A DNA stretch of 64,000 nucleotides from Campylobacter jejuni subsp. jejuni 414 (GTDB taxonomy: Bacteria > Campylobacterota > Campylobacteria > Campylobacterales > Campylobacteraceae). The notes beneath the pieces were generated by a model that had not been told where the DNA came from, made no database searches, and saw only the letters and a program-made list of their open reading frames with translations. The stretch lies in assembly GCA_000163995.1 (NCBI GenBank), contig CM000855.1, forward strand, positions 1,551,010 through 1,615,009, written 5' to 3'. Positions 36,583 to 47,271 of this stretch are shown here, piece by piece. Each line of letters begins with the position of its first letter. Positions within the stretch are counted from its first letter, which is position 1. Made by a program: the position numbers and the translations under genes.

Positions 36583-37861
36583 AATGATTTTTAACTCTAT
36601 ATTTAAAAACAAAATTCAAAAATTTTTAGCCTTTCTTACTTGTTTTTTAGCCATACTTTTACTCTCTACTATGCTAAACATCACCCTAAGTATAGGAGAT
36701 GAAGTGACTAAACAACTTAAAAGCTATGGCTCTAATATCCTTGTTTTGCCTAAAGGTTCAAGTCTTAGCATAGAAATAGGCAATGAACTTTATGAACCCT
36801 TAAAAAACAAAAACTACTTAGAAGAAAAAAATTTATATATGATTAAAGACATTTATTGGCGTAACAACATCACCGCACTTGCTCCTTTTTTAGAAGGAAA
36901 AATTACAATTGAAAACTCCCAGCAAAAAGTGCTGCTTTATGGTACTTATTTTCAAAAAGCCATAAAAATTAAAGATGATGATGATTTTATCACAGGTATA
37001 AAAAGTCTTTATCCTTATTTAGCGGCGCAAGGAGAATGGGCAAAAGATGATAGTGATGAAATCATGCTAGGTGAAGACTTTGCTAAAAATAATAAATTAA
37101 AAATAGGAGATACTATCAAACTCATAGGAGAAAACAATCAAAGTAAAGAAGTAAAAATTGTAGGTATTTTACTTCATGCTAATCCTAAAATGTCTAATAA
37201 AATCATCGCTCCTTTAAATTTAGCTCAAAATTTACTTAACAAACAAGGGCTTTACTCAAGTGCGGAAGTAAGGGCTTTTACTATACCTGAATCAACCCTT
37301 TCTGAAAAAGTGCGTCGCATGGGTGAAGAAAAATTAGATCAATTAGAATATGATAAATGGTATTGCTCAGCTTATGTGGGTTCAATCGCTAGTCAAATTA
37401 GCGATGGCTTACCAGGGGCTGACGCAAAAATACTAAATTCCATAAGCGATGCTCAAAGTCTAGTAGTTAAAAAAATTCAATCCTTAATGGGCATTACTTG
37501 TATCATTTGCCTTATTGTTGCAAGCATTGCGATTTCAAGTCTTATGAGTTCTGAAATTCATCGCAGAAAAAAAGAAATAGGACTTTTAAAAGTACTTGGT
37601 GCTAATACTTTCCAAATTTATCTAATTTTTGCTAGCGAAAATTTAATCGTGGCTTTATTCGCTGCTTTATTTGGTTTTATTTTCGGCACAGCACTTTCTC
37701 AAATCATTAGTCTTAGCATTTTTGGATATTTTATTGACATAGCCTTTATAGCTTTACCTTTAAGTTTTATTTTTGCAGGACTTATTGCCTTGCTAGGTTG
37801 CTTACTTCCTATAAAAAATATCACACAACTTTCGGCAGCAGGAGTGCTTTATGGTAGATAA
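36569..37861 (+). CDS. FtsX/MacB-like ABC permease of the iron cluster (Cj1661)
   Basis: 430 residues. N-terminal membrane helix, a large periplasmic MacB-type domain (about 45-290), and three C-terminal membrane segments with the FtsX-family SSLMSSEIHRRKKEIGLLKVLGA stretch. Pairs with the next permease and the ATPase. Known members of this cluster (Cj1661-Cj1663) are thought to move an unknown substrate or to aid P19-Ftr1. Overlaps both flanking genes. Confidence 0.85.
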   Translation: MMLAKMIFNSIFKNKIQKFLAFLTCFLAILLLSTMLNITLSIGDEVTKQLKSYGSNILVLPKGSSLSIEIGNELYEPLKNKNYLEEKNLYMIKDIYWRNNITALAPFLEGKITIENSQQKVLLYGTYFQKAIKIKDDDDFITGIKSLYPYLAAQGEWAKDDSDEIMLGEDFAKNNKLKIGDTIKLIGENNQSKEVKIVGILLHANPKMSNKIIAPLNLAQNLLNKQGLYSSAEVRAFTIPESTLSEKVRRMGEEKLDQLEYDKWYCSAYVGSIASQISDGLPGADAKILNSISDAQSLVVKKIQSLMGITCIICLIVASIAISSLMSSEIHRRKKEIGLLKVLGANTFQIYLIFASENLIVALFAALFGFIFGTALSQIISLSIFGYFIDIAFIALPLSFIFAGLIALLGCLLPIKNITQLSAAGVLYGR

Positions 37862-38969
37862 GTTTTTCCTTAATGAGCTTTTTAAAAGTATTAGTTTTTC
37901 TTATCAAAGGCTTTTTATTATAGTTTTAAGTGTTTTTATAGGAGCACTTACTTGCTCAGCTTTTTTAAATATTTACTTTGATATTGACACTAAGCTTTCT
38001 AAAGAATTAAAAGCTTATGGAGCAAATGTAATGATAAGCCCTAAACAAGATGAAAATTTTATATCCGATACTGATTATGAAAAAATAAAAGAAAATTTAA
38101 AAGCTAGGGCTTTAACTCCTTTTTTATATGATTTTTTAAATTTAGGTAGCACAAGCGGAGTGGTTTTGGGTACTGATTTTAGAGCCTTAAAAGTCACTAA
38201 ACCTTTTTTAGAAGTCAAAGAAGGAAGTTTTTCCCTAAATGATTTTGATGAAAATTCAGTCTTTTTAGGGGTTAATTTGGCCAAACAACTAGGTTTAAAA
38301 ACAGGCAATGAACTTCAAATTTATAATCCCAATAATGGAAAAAGCGTAAAACTTATCATAAAAGGCATACTTTCAAGCAATGATGAATTTGATAGCATTG
38401 CTTTAGCTCCTTTGAACGTGGTGCAAAATTTAAGTGATAAAGCAGGTATTAACTATGCCAATGCTGTAGTTTATGGAAATTTTGATGAAGTTAAAACCAA
38501 AACAAAAGCTATTAGTAATGAAATCATCAATGCAAAACCTATATCTTCTGTATCTTTAAGCGAAGGTTTAGTGCTTGGAAAAATCAAAGCTTTAATGTTT
38601 TTAATCATACTTATAGTATTGATCATAGTTACCACTAGTGTCAATACAACTTTAAGCTCTATTATATTTTCTCGCAAAAAAGAAATCGCACTGCGTTTAG
38701 CCTTAGGTGCTAAAAAAAGCGAAATTTTAAAACTTTTTGCTAGTGAATGCTTTATAGTAAGTTTTTTTGCTAGTTTGATTGGGGCTTTTTGTGGAATATT
38801 TCTAGCCAATATCTTTGGTTATTTGATTTTTAATTCTAGTATTGATTTTAGATTTATAGCTGTTTTTATAGCTTTAATCATTTCTTTGATTTTTGCCTTT
38901 TTGGCTGCATTTTTTCCTATAAAAAAAGCATTAAAAATCAATGTGTGTGAAAATTTGAAAGGTGAATGA
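37851..38969 (+). CDS. Second FtsX/MacB-like permease of the iron cluster (Cj1662)
   Basis: 372 residues. Same layout as its neighbour: N-terminal helix, MacB-like periplasmic domain (about 40-235), three C-terminal membrane segments with SSIIFSRKKEIALRLALGAKKSEI and the closing AAFFPIKKALKINVCENLKGE. The two permeases probably form a heterodimer. Start overlaps the first permease and the end overlaps the ATPase gene. Confidence 0.85.
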   Translation: MVDKFFLNELFKSISFSYQRLFIIVLSVFIGALTCSAFLNIYFDIDTKLSKELKAYGANVMISPKQDENFISDTDYEKIKENLKARALTPFLYDFLNLGSTSGVVLGTDFRALKVTKPFLEVKEGSFSLNDFDENSVFLGVNLAKQLGLKTGNELQIYNPNNGKSVKLIIKGILSSNDEFDSIALAPLNVVQNLSDKAGINYANAVVYGNFDEVKTKTKAISNEIINAKPISSVSLSEGLVLGKIKALMFLIILIVLIIVTTSVNTTLSSIIFSRKKEIALRLALGAKKSEILKLFASECFIVSFFASLIGAFCGIFLANIFGYLIFNSSIDFRFIAVFIALIISLIFAFLAAFFPIKKALKINVCENLKGE

Positions 38970-39619
38970 TGAAAAAAGAACTTATTAAAATAAGCAATTT
39001 AAATAAAGAATTTGGAAAAGTTAAAGCCTTAAATAATATCAATTTAAGCGTCTATGAAGGAGAATGGCTTGCCATCATGGGTCCATCAGGAAGCGGAAAA
39101 TCAACACTTTTAAATATATTATCACTCATGGATACTCCAAATAGTGGCGAGTATCTCTTAGATAGTGAAAACCTAGAGCAAATGGACGAAGAGCAAAAAA
39201 TCACTTTACGTCGTGAAAAAATAGGACTTATCTTTCAACAATTTCATCTTATTCCCTATCTTAATGCCTTAGAAAATGTTATGCTTTCTCAGTATTATCA
39301 CTCAAGCGTAGATGAAGAAGATGCTAAAATAGTTCTTGAAAAAGTAGGACTTTCACATAGGCTCACTCATTTACCTAGTCAATTAAGCGGTGGAGAGCAA
39401 CAAAGAGTTTGTATAGCAAGAGCTCTAATCAACAATCCAGAACTTCTACTTGCAGATGAACCTACGGGAAATTTAGATGAAGCTAATGAAAAAATCGTTC
39501 TTCAAACCTTACAAAAATTAAAAAACGAAGGTAAAACGATAGTTTTAATCACACACAATCCTGATTTAGCTAAATTTGCAGATCGAACCCTTATCTTACA
39601 ACATGGAGTATTAAAATGA
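38966..39619 (+). CDS. MacB/LolD-type ABC ATPase of the iron cluster (Cj1663)
   Basis: 217 residues. Walker A GPSGSGKSTL (about 37-46), Q-loop IFQQFHLIPYLNALENV, signature LSGGEQQRVCIARALINNP, Walker B LLLADEPTGNLDEANE and switch His ITHNPDLA are intact. Typical of LolD/MacB-type ATPases. Drives the two FtsX-like permeases. Stop overlaps the next ATG (ATGA). Confidence 0.92.
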   Translation: MMKKELIKISNLNKEFGKVKALNNINLSVYEGEWLAIMGPSGSGKSTLLNILSLMDTPNSGEYLLDSENLEQMDEEQKITLRREKIGLIFQQFHLIPYLNALENVMLSQYYHSSVDEEDAKIVLEKVGLSHRLTHLPSQLSGGEQQRVCIARALINNPELLLADEPTGNLDEANEKIVLQTLQKLKNEGKTIVLITHNPDLAKFADRTLILQHGVLK

Positions 39620-40104
39620 AAAAAAGCTTTTTAATCTTATGTGTTTTGTTTTTGCTCAACGCTTGTTCTTTTGAAAATTCAAAAGATACTGGAAAAATCG
39701 GAGAAAAAAGTGCTGAAATTTCAGCCAAAGATACTTTAGGAAAAGCTGTAAAACTTTCTGATGATAATACAAGCTTAAAAGTCTTAGTTTTTTTTCAAAA
39801 TGGCTGTCCTTCTTGCTTAAAAGAACTTCCTTCTTTGGATGAATTTGTACAAAATCATCCAAATAAAATCAGTGTTTATGCTATAAATTCTATAGATAAT
39901 GCGAATGTAGTTAAAGTTTTAGCCGAACAATTTGATTTTAAAAATATCAAAGTTTTAAAAGACGATCTTAAAATAACCAATGATCGCTATGCTGTATTTG
40001 CAACCCCTACTACCATCATCATTAAAGATGGAATGATAAAAGATAGAATTTTAGGAGAAAAACCATGGGAATTTTTCGAGTCCAAACTTATTTCTTTGCT
40101 TTAA
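39616..40104 (+). CDS. Thioredoxin-like lipoprotein of the iron cluster (Cj1664)
   Basis: 162 residues. Lipoprotein signal ending LLNACSF; a thioredoxin-fold domain (about 55-160) with the active pair GCPSCLKELPSL and a conserved cis-proline stretch FATPTTIII. TlpA/ResA-like, so a periplasmic thiol-disulfide protein. In the p19 cluster it may reduce or handle iron together with its neighbour. Overlaps the next gene by 40 bases. Confidence 0.88.
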   Translation: MKKSFLILCVLFLLNACSFENSKDTGKIGEKSAEISAKDTLGKAVKLSDDNTSLKVLVFFQNGCPSCLKELPSLDEFVQNHPNKISVYAINSIDNANVVKVLAEQFDFKNIKVLKDDLKITNDRYAVFATPTTIIIKDGMIKDRILGEKPWEFFESKLISLL

Positions 40105-40568
40105 TCATAGCTTTATCTTTTATAGCTTGTGATAGTGGAGAAACATTTAAAGCTTTAAATAGCAATAAAACTTATAATTTCGCCTATAATGGTTTTGAAA
40201 AAAGTTTAAAACTAAATAATGAAGCACAAAATTTTGCTCTAGTGTTTTTTACCAAAGATTGCGGAGTTTGCAAAGAACAAATTCCTATTTTACAGAATTT
40301 AGCCAAAAATTATGATTTTAATATCTTTGTGGTTTTAGGCGATGCAAATGATGCAAATGATGCACAAGCTTGGGCCAATGAAAAAGGTTTATCCAATTTA
40401 GCAATGTTTTACGAAAAAAGAGCTGCTAAATACCTTTCAAGTGCCATTGGGGATATATATGGAGTGCCTGTACTTAGTTTTTTCAAAGAAGGAAAAATGG
40501 ATGAAAAATTTATAGGCTTAACTCCATATAGCATACTTGAAAAAGAAATCAAAAAAGTAAAAAGTTAA
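40065..40568 (+). CDS. Second thioredoxin-like lipoprotein of the iron cluster (Cj1665)
   Basis: 167 residues. Starts inside the end of Cj1664 (ATG 40065), signal with lipobox SFIACDS, then a thioredoxin fold with KDCGVCKEQIP (CxxC) and IYGVPVLSFF (cis-Pro). Partner of the preceding lipoprotein; last gene of the eight-gene Fur-type cluster. Shares no overlap with the next minus-strand gene (17-base gap). Confidence 0.85.
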   Translation: MGIFRVQTYFFALIIALSFIACDSGETFKALNSNKTYNFAYNGFEKSLKLNNEAQNFALVFFTKDCGVCKEQIPILQNLAKNYDFNIFVVLGDANDANDAQAWANEKGLSNLAMFYEKRAAKYLSSAIGDIYGVPVLSFFKEGKMDEKFIGLTPYSILEKEIKKVKS

Positions 40569-40584
40569 TTCTTTTTCATTTAAA

Positions 40585-41022
40585 TTAAAGTTTTTTATCT
40601 CCTATAAAATATCCGTAAAGCTCATAATTTCCATCTTTTTTCATTAAAATTACAGGATATTTTTCATTATATCCTTGTTCCATTCCTGGACTTCCTTGTG
40701 GCATCCTAGGAGCTGAAATTCCTATCACATCTTTAGGTTTGTTTTCAAGTAGCCACGCTACAACACTTTCAGGAATATGCCCTTCAATAGCATAGCCTTC
40801 AATCACCCCTGTATGACAACTTTGATACTCATCTTTAATGCTCAATTTTTCTTTTATCTTAAGAAAATCATTAGTTTTATGGATGCTAACCTTATAACCC
40901 TTAGCTTTCATATAATCAGCCCAAAGATCACAACAACCACAAGCAGGGCTTTCATAAATTTGTATCTCTTTAGCCTGCGCAGCAGCTAAAAAAATGGTTA
41001 AAATCAAAATACTTTTTTTCAT
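40585..41022 (-). CDS. DUF411 periplasmic metal-binding protein (Cj1666c)
   Basis: 145 residues from ATG 41022, chosen because TAGGATAG lies eight bases upstream; a GTG six bases earlier is less likely. Signal peptide MKKSILILTIFLAAAQA; mature protein starts KEIQIYESPACGCCDLWADY with the CGCC motif, then SCHTGVIEGYAIEGHIPESVVAWLL and MPQGSPGMEQGY. This is the DUF411 family, often found beside copper-resistance genes, binding copper or another soft metal. Convergent with the iron cluster. Confidence 0.85.
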   Translation of the reverse strand: MKKSILILTIFLAAAQAKEIQIYESPACGCCDLWADYMKAKGYKVSIHKTNDFLKIKEKLSIKDEYQSCHTGVIEGYAIEGHIPESVVAWLLENKPKDVIGISAPRMPQGSPGMEQGYNEKYPVILMKKDGNYELYGYFIGDKKL

Positions 41023-41264
41023 AAACACTATCCTAAAAAAATATACAATAATACTTTTATAAATTTAATATTATCATAATATTTTAACACGAAAAGCACA
41101 TTATATAAAAATTCTATCTTAAAACTATAAAAGGATTTTTTAAATAAAAATTTACCTATAAATATAAAAATAAAACCAAAATGTAAAATTAAGCAGAAAA
41201 TTCCGTTAAGATTATTTTTTATAAATTTGTATTAAATATAACTACTCTTTGAGTTGGGATTTTC

Positions 41265-41357
41265 ATGAGTAAAATCGTTGAGTTTTTAGTTTTTATTTTA
41301 GAATTAATACACGAGATAATCAAACTCATTGATTATCTCAAATAAAAACCACGCTTG
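41265..41357 (+). CDS. Hydrophobic 30-residue micro-ORF, possible type I toxin
   Basis: Reads MSKIVEFLVFILELIHEIIK, then LIDYLNKNHA: a single hydrophobic/amphipathic helix with a polar tail, the size and build of small membrane toxins or membrane micropeptides. GGGA lies a few bases before the ATG; TAAATATAAC upstream could be a -10. Codons 17-25 contain a perfect 11-bp hairpin (arms 41314-41324 and 41330-41340). On the other strand a TATAAT (41413-41418) could start an antisense RNA over it. It sits in a 440-base gap without other genes. No family recognised; coding status is an inference. Confidence 0.4.
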
Positions 41358-41500
41358 ATCTAAATTTAATGCAATCATACTAAAAAACATTTAACCAATT
41401 ATTAGTTATGACATTATAAAATATTTATTGCTAAAGATATTTTAAAAACGAGATAAAAATTTATTGCAAATCAACTTACAAAATAACTTTAAAAGTATGG

Positions 41501-41585
41501 TGGTGCGGATGAAAGGACTTGAACCTTCACGCATTGCTGCACCAGATCCTAAGTCTGGCGTGTCTGCCAATTTCACCACATCCGC
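41501..41585 (-). tRNA. tRNA-Leu (anticodon UAG)
   Basis: 85 bases including the encoded CCA. Acceptor GCGGATG pairs with CATCCGC; anticodon stem CCAGA / TCTGG with loop CTTAGGA gives UAG; long variable arm as in type II tRNAs; T-loop GGTTCAAGTCC. Last gene of a five-tRNA minus-strand cluster. Confidence 0.95.
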
Positions 41586-41590
41586 AAAAG

Positions 41591-41667
41591 TGGTACGCCC
41601 AAGAGGATTCGAACCTCTGACCTACGGCTTAGAAGGCCGTTGCTCTATCCAGCTGAGCTATGAACGC
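41591..41667 (-). tRNA. tRNA-Arg (anticodon UCU)
   Basis: 77 bases with CCA. Acceptor GCGTTCA pairs with TGGGCGT through G-U pairs; anticodon stem ACGGC / GCCGT with loop CTTCTAA gives UCU, reading AGA/AGG; T-loop GGTTCGAATCC. Reads the main arginine codon of this AT-rich genome. Confidence 0.95.
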
Positions 41668-41681
41668 ATATAAAATCTTGG

Positions 41682-41758
41682 TGGTGCGCCCGATAGGAAT
41701 CGAACCCATAACCTACAGATCCGAAGTCTGTTGCTCTATCCAGTTGAGCTACGAGCGC
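41682..41758 (-). tRNA. tRNA-Arg (anticodon UCG)
   Basis: 77 bases with CCA. Acceptor GCGCTCG pairs with CGGGCGC; anticodon stem ACAGA / TCTGT with loop CTTCGGA gives UCG, reading CGN codons; T-loop GGTTCGATTCC. Part of the tRNA cluster. Confidence 0.94.
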
Positions 41759-41764
41759 TATGAA

Positions 41765-41842
41765 TGGGGTGAGTGATGGGAATTGAACCCACGACCCTCA
41801 GGACCACAATCTGATGCTCTAACCGACTGAGCTACACTCACC
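41765..41842 (-). tRNA. tRNA-His (anticodon GUG)
   Basis: 78 bases counting the encoded G-1 and CCA. Acceptor GTGAGTG pairs with CACTCAC, with G-1 opposite C73, the histidine identity pair. Anticodon loop TTGTGGT gives GUG. The last pair of the anticodon stem (position 31-39) reads as A-C, a mismatch worth a check. Confidence 0.94.
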
Positions 41843-41865
41843 ATTTTGTATAAATTTATAAAAAA

Positions 41866-41943
41866 TGGTCGGGGTGAAAGGATTCGAACCTTCGGCCCCT
41901 TGGTCCCAAACCAAGTGCGCTAACCAGACTGCGCTACACCCCG
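41866..41943 (-). tRNA. tRNA-Pro (anticodon UGG)
   Basis: 78 bases with CCA. Acceptor CGGGGTG pairs with CACCCCG; anticodon stem CTTGG / CCAAG with loop TTTGGGA gives UGG; T-loop GGTTCGAATCC. First gene of the tRNA cluster, directly downstream of its promoter. Confidence 0.95.
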
Positions 41944-41953
41944 AAAAGGAAAT

Positions 41954-41982
41954 ATTTTATCACAAAATAATTTTAAAGTCAA
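41954..41982 (-). promoter_or_regulatory. Sigma-70 promoter of the tRNA cluster with a full -35 box
   Basis: On the minus strand TTGACT (41977-41982), 17-base spacer, TAAAAT (41954-41959), about 11 bases before tRNA-Pro. The -35 box overlaps the stop of the upstream ligase gene. A canonical -35 is uncommon in Campylobacter, where most promoters rely on the -10 and T-rich upstream runs; strong stable-RNA promoters are the exception. Confidence 0.75.
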
Positions 41983-42827
41983 GGATTCTCATCTCTTATC
42001 CTTAAAAAAACCGGAAATCGAGGCAAAGAATTTTTAGTCGATCCATTAAATTTATAAGTCACAATACTACCAATTTTTGGAGGATTTTTTCTATCTTTAT
42101 CCTTTAAACCACTACCTATTTTAATAATTTTTCCATTTGGCATTTTACAGAGCAAAGCACCGACTTGATTTTCAAATTTGCCCTTACCTTTACTAAATCC
42201 TACCAATTCACATTCTGCATCATCATAAGGTTTTAGTTTCATTGCATTTTTACTTCTGCCTTTTTCGTAAGGACTTAAATTTTTGCGTATAACAATACCT
42301 TCACCTTGATTTTTTATAATATTTTCATAAAATTGATTTAAATTGTTTTGATTTTCAACTGGAATTTGTGGAATAATTTTTATATAAGCATTAGGATATT
42401 TTTGCAAATACTCTTCTAAAACAGCCAAACGATTTTTAAGACTGCAAGAAGAAAGTCGAAATTCTTCACAAGCATTTGGCACATCAAAAATATTATAAGT
42501 TACTTCCTTCCATAAGGCCAAATTGCTGTTACCACTGCGAATTAAAGCTGAAATTTCATCAAATTTATTCCTTGCTATCCAAAGTTCTCCATCAATAGCG
42601 AAAGGAGGGAAATTTTTTGTAAAAAAATCAGGAGTTTTTATTTTGTAGTTTTGACGAGTTTTTAGATATTTCCCATCCCAAATTCCGCGTACACCATCAA
42701 GCTTTTCACTCATCAAATAAGCATTAAAATCTTTAGAGTTGAAATCTTGTTTATTAAATTTGCTAACAAGTAAAATCTCATCAGCAAAAGCTAAACAAAC
42801 ACAACATATTAAAAAAATAAATCTCAT
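41979..42827 (-). CDS. Periplasmic ATP-dependent DNA ligase (LigE type)
   Basis: 282 residues from ATG 42827, overlapping the cgpA stop (TGATG). Signal peptide (MRFIFLICCVCLAFA), then the nucleotidyltransferase core: motif I SEKLDGVRGIW with the adenylated Lys, FAIDGELWIAR (motif III), and GIVIRK and MKLKPYDDAECE for motifs IV-V, then a C-terminal OB-like part. No additional domains. Such minimal exported ligases (LigE) occur in naturally competent bacteria and are thought to seal incoming or extracellular DNA. By position Cj1669c. Confidence 0.92.
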   Translation of the reverse strand: MRFIFLICCVCLAFADEILLVSKFNKQDFNSKDFNAYLMSEKLDGVRGIWDGKYLKTRQNYKIKTPDFFTKNFPPFAIDGELWIARNKFDEISALIRSGNSNLALWKEVTYNIFDVPNACEEFRLSSCSLKNRLAVLEEYLQKYPNAYIKIIPQIPVENQNNLNQFYENIIKNQGEGIVIRKNLSPYEKGRSKNAMKLKPYDDAECELVGFSKGKGKFENQVGALLCKMPNGKIIKIGSGLKDKDRKNPPKIGSIVTYKFNGSTKNSLPRFPVFLRIRDENP

Positions 42828-43478
42828 CAAAGCAGATTAATCATATATCCAGTTCCATCTTTTTGGATATTATAATTATAAATTCCATCAAGATATATTA
42901 CAAGTCGATAATACCCTTTATGAGATCCAAAATCTATGCGTTTAAAAATAGAATTGCTAAGGCGTATGTTTTTTGTAGGGCTGATCAAGTTAGATCTAAA
43001 ATCTATCACAATTTTACTAGGATTTCCCACCGAAAAATCTGTAATCATTTCATCACTAGTATTAAGCTTTATTTTATTTTTATAAACCGCATAAGAAATA
43101 AAATCATAAATCTTTGCAACTTGTAGAGGTATTTCAACATTAGCTGTTGAATTTGCTTCTTGCTTGGAGCTGTTTTTTTCAGGTATAGTGACTGAAACAT
43201 CAAGCACTTTTGAAGGATCAGGACTTTTAAATCTTGATATAGTATAAATATCATGCCAATCAATACTCTTATTAATATCTAAATCAATTTTATCTTCACT
43301 TCCATCTAAGTTAATATAATTAAAAGTAATGCTTTTTAAAATTCTTGCACTAGAGTTAAATTTAACTTCTTCTTTTTGAAATTCAGGTGGAACAATCAAA
43401 GTTATGTTTTGATCTGTTTTAAAAGGATTTTCATCAGCATACAAAAGAGAGGTAAAAATAAAAAATATTGCTAAAATT

Positions 43479-43489
<11 letters not shown>
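42827..43489 (-). CDS. cgpA: CgpA, N-glycosylated periplasmic protein (Cj1670c)
   Basis: 220 residues. Signal peptide MKTKILAIFFIFTSLLYA. At least four bacterial N-glycosylation sequons D/E-x-N-x-S/T are visible: DQNIT, DINKS, EKNSS and EANST, matching CgpA, one of the first N-glycoproteins found in C. jejuni. The C-terminal half (about 125-220) resembles an AMIN-type beta domain (IVIDFRSNLISPTKNIRL, RLVIYLDGIYNY), which binds peptidoglycan in other proteins. Physiological role unknown. Co-transcribed with the ligase and downstream of the DivIC-like gene. Confidence 0.85.
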
Positions 43490-46020
<2,531 letters not shown>

Positions 46021-46129
46021 AATTTTCCTTAAAAATTCTAAAATTTTTAGTTAGAATTCTAACAAAATAAAATTAAATAATGATTTATTTTGCTAGAATT
46101 AAAGCAAAGATTTACAAGGAAGAGCATAG

Positions 46130-46990
46130 ATGAAAAAAATTACTATTGCACATTCTCCTGATGCTGATGATATTTTTATGTATATGGCAATTAAATTTGG
46201 GTGGATAGGAAATGATTTTGCTTATGAAAATACAGCCTTAGATATACAAACTTTAAATGAATTTGCTTTAAAAAATGAATTTGATGCTACAGCTATTTCT
46301 TTTGGACTTTATCCTTTAATCACTTCTGAATACGCACTTTTACGTACAGCGGTAAGTTTTGGTGAAGGTTATGGACCAAAACTTATCAAGAAAAAAGATA
46401 CGCATTTAAAAAGAAATTTTAAAGTCGCTTTAAGTGGAGCAAATACTACCAATGCTTTAATTTTTCGTATGAAATACCCTGAAGCAAGAATTGTTTATAA
46501 AAATTTTTTAGAGATCGAAAAGGCAGTTTTAAGTGGTGAAGTAGATGCAGGGGTTTTAATCCATGAAAGTATTTTAGAATTTGATCAAAGTCTTTGTGTG
46601 GAAGCAGAACTTTGGGATATATGGCTTGAATTTGCTAAAAAAAATTTACCCTTGCCTTTAGGTGGAATGGCTTTACGTCGTTCTTTGCCTTTAAGTGACG
46701 CGATTAAGATTGAAAGAGATCTTACTAAGGCTGTAAAAACTGCCGATGCAAATCGTAAAATTTTAGCTCCTATGCTAATGGAAAGAAAACTTATCCGTGT
46801 TAATGAAGAAAAGCTCGATACTTATCTTAATTTATACGCCAATAAAAATTCTATTAACATGAATCAAACACAACTTTTAGCTGTAGATACGCTTTTTAAA
46901 CTAGGATATGATTATAAATTTTATGATAAAATCATACATGTAAATGATTATCTTATCCCTAGTGAATATGAAGAAGCTAGAAATTCTTAA
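46130..46990 (+). CDS. mqnD: 1,4-dihydroxy-6-naphthoate synthase MqnD
   Basis: 286 residues. A periplasmic-binding-like fold enzyme of the futalosine route to menaquinone, which Campylobacter uses instead of the classical Men pathway. Family motifs: the N-terminal HSPDADDIFMYMA, FGEGYGPKL, ALSGANTTNALIFRMKYPEA and DAGVLIHESILEF. No signal peptide. AAGGAAGAGC lies before the ATG. By position Cj1674. Confidence 0.88.
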   Translation: MKKITIAHSPDADDIFMYMAIKFGWIGNDFAYENTALDIQTLNEFALKNEFDATAISFGLYPLITSEYALLRTAVSFGEGYGPKLIKKKDTHLKRNFKVALSGANTTNALIFRMKYPEARIVYKNFLEIEKAVLSGEVDAGVLIHESILEFDQSLCVEAELWDIWLEFAKKNLPLPLGGMALRRSLPLSDAIKIERDLTKAVKTADANRKILAPMLMERKLIRVNEEKLDTYLNLYANKNSINMNQTQLLAVDTLFKLGYDYKFYDKIIHVNDYLIPSEYEEARNS

Positions 46991-47001
46991 AAAGGATTAA
47001 A

Positions 47002-47271
47002 ATGGATGAAAGTACTTTAGTTGCTCTTGGAGTGCAAACTTTTAAAATCACGCTTTTACTTTCCTTACCTATGCTTTTAGCGGGACTTATTGCAGGACTT
47101 TTAATCAGTATTTTTCAAGCAACTACACAGATTAACGAAATGACTCTTTCTTTTGTTCCTAAAATCATCTTGGTTGTAATCATTTTAATTTTTTTGATGC
47201 CTTGGATGACTGCAACTATGATTGACTTTACTGAAAATATACTAAATCAAATTCCAACTTTTATCAAATGA
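47002..47271 (+). CDS. fliQ: Flagellar export apparatus protein FliQ
   Basis: 89 residues, usual length. Two membrane helices with the family segments PMLLAGLIAGLLISIFQATTQINE and LTFVPKIILV-type sequence (here LSFVPKIILVVIILIFLMPWM). Part of the type III flagellar export gate with FliP, FliR, FlhA and FlhB. Overlaps the murB ATG. Confidence 0.95.
   Translation: MDESTLVALGVQTFKITLLLSLPMLLAGLIAGLLISIFQATTQINEMTLSFVPKIILVVIILIFLMPWMTATMIDFTENILNQIPTFIK

Noticed and set aside
41314-41340. Hairpin read as a simple Rho-independent terminator
   Set aside because: Neither strand has a good T-run directly after the stem, and the stem lies inside an open reading frame.
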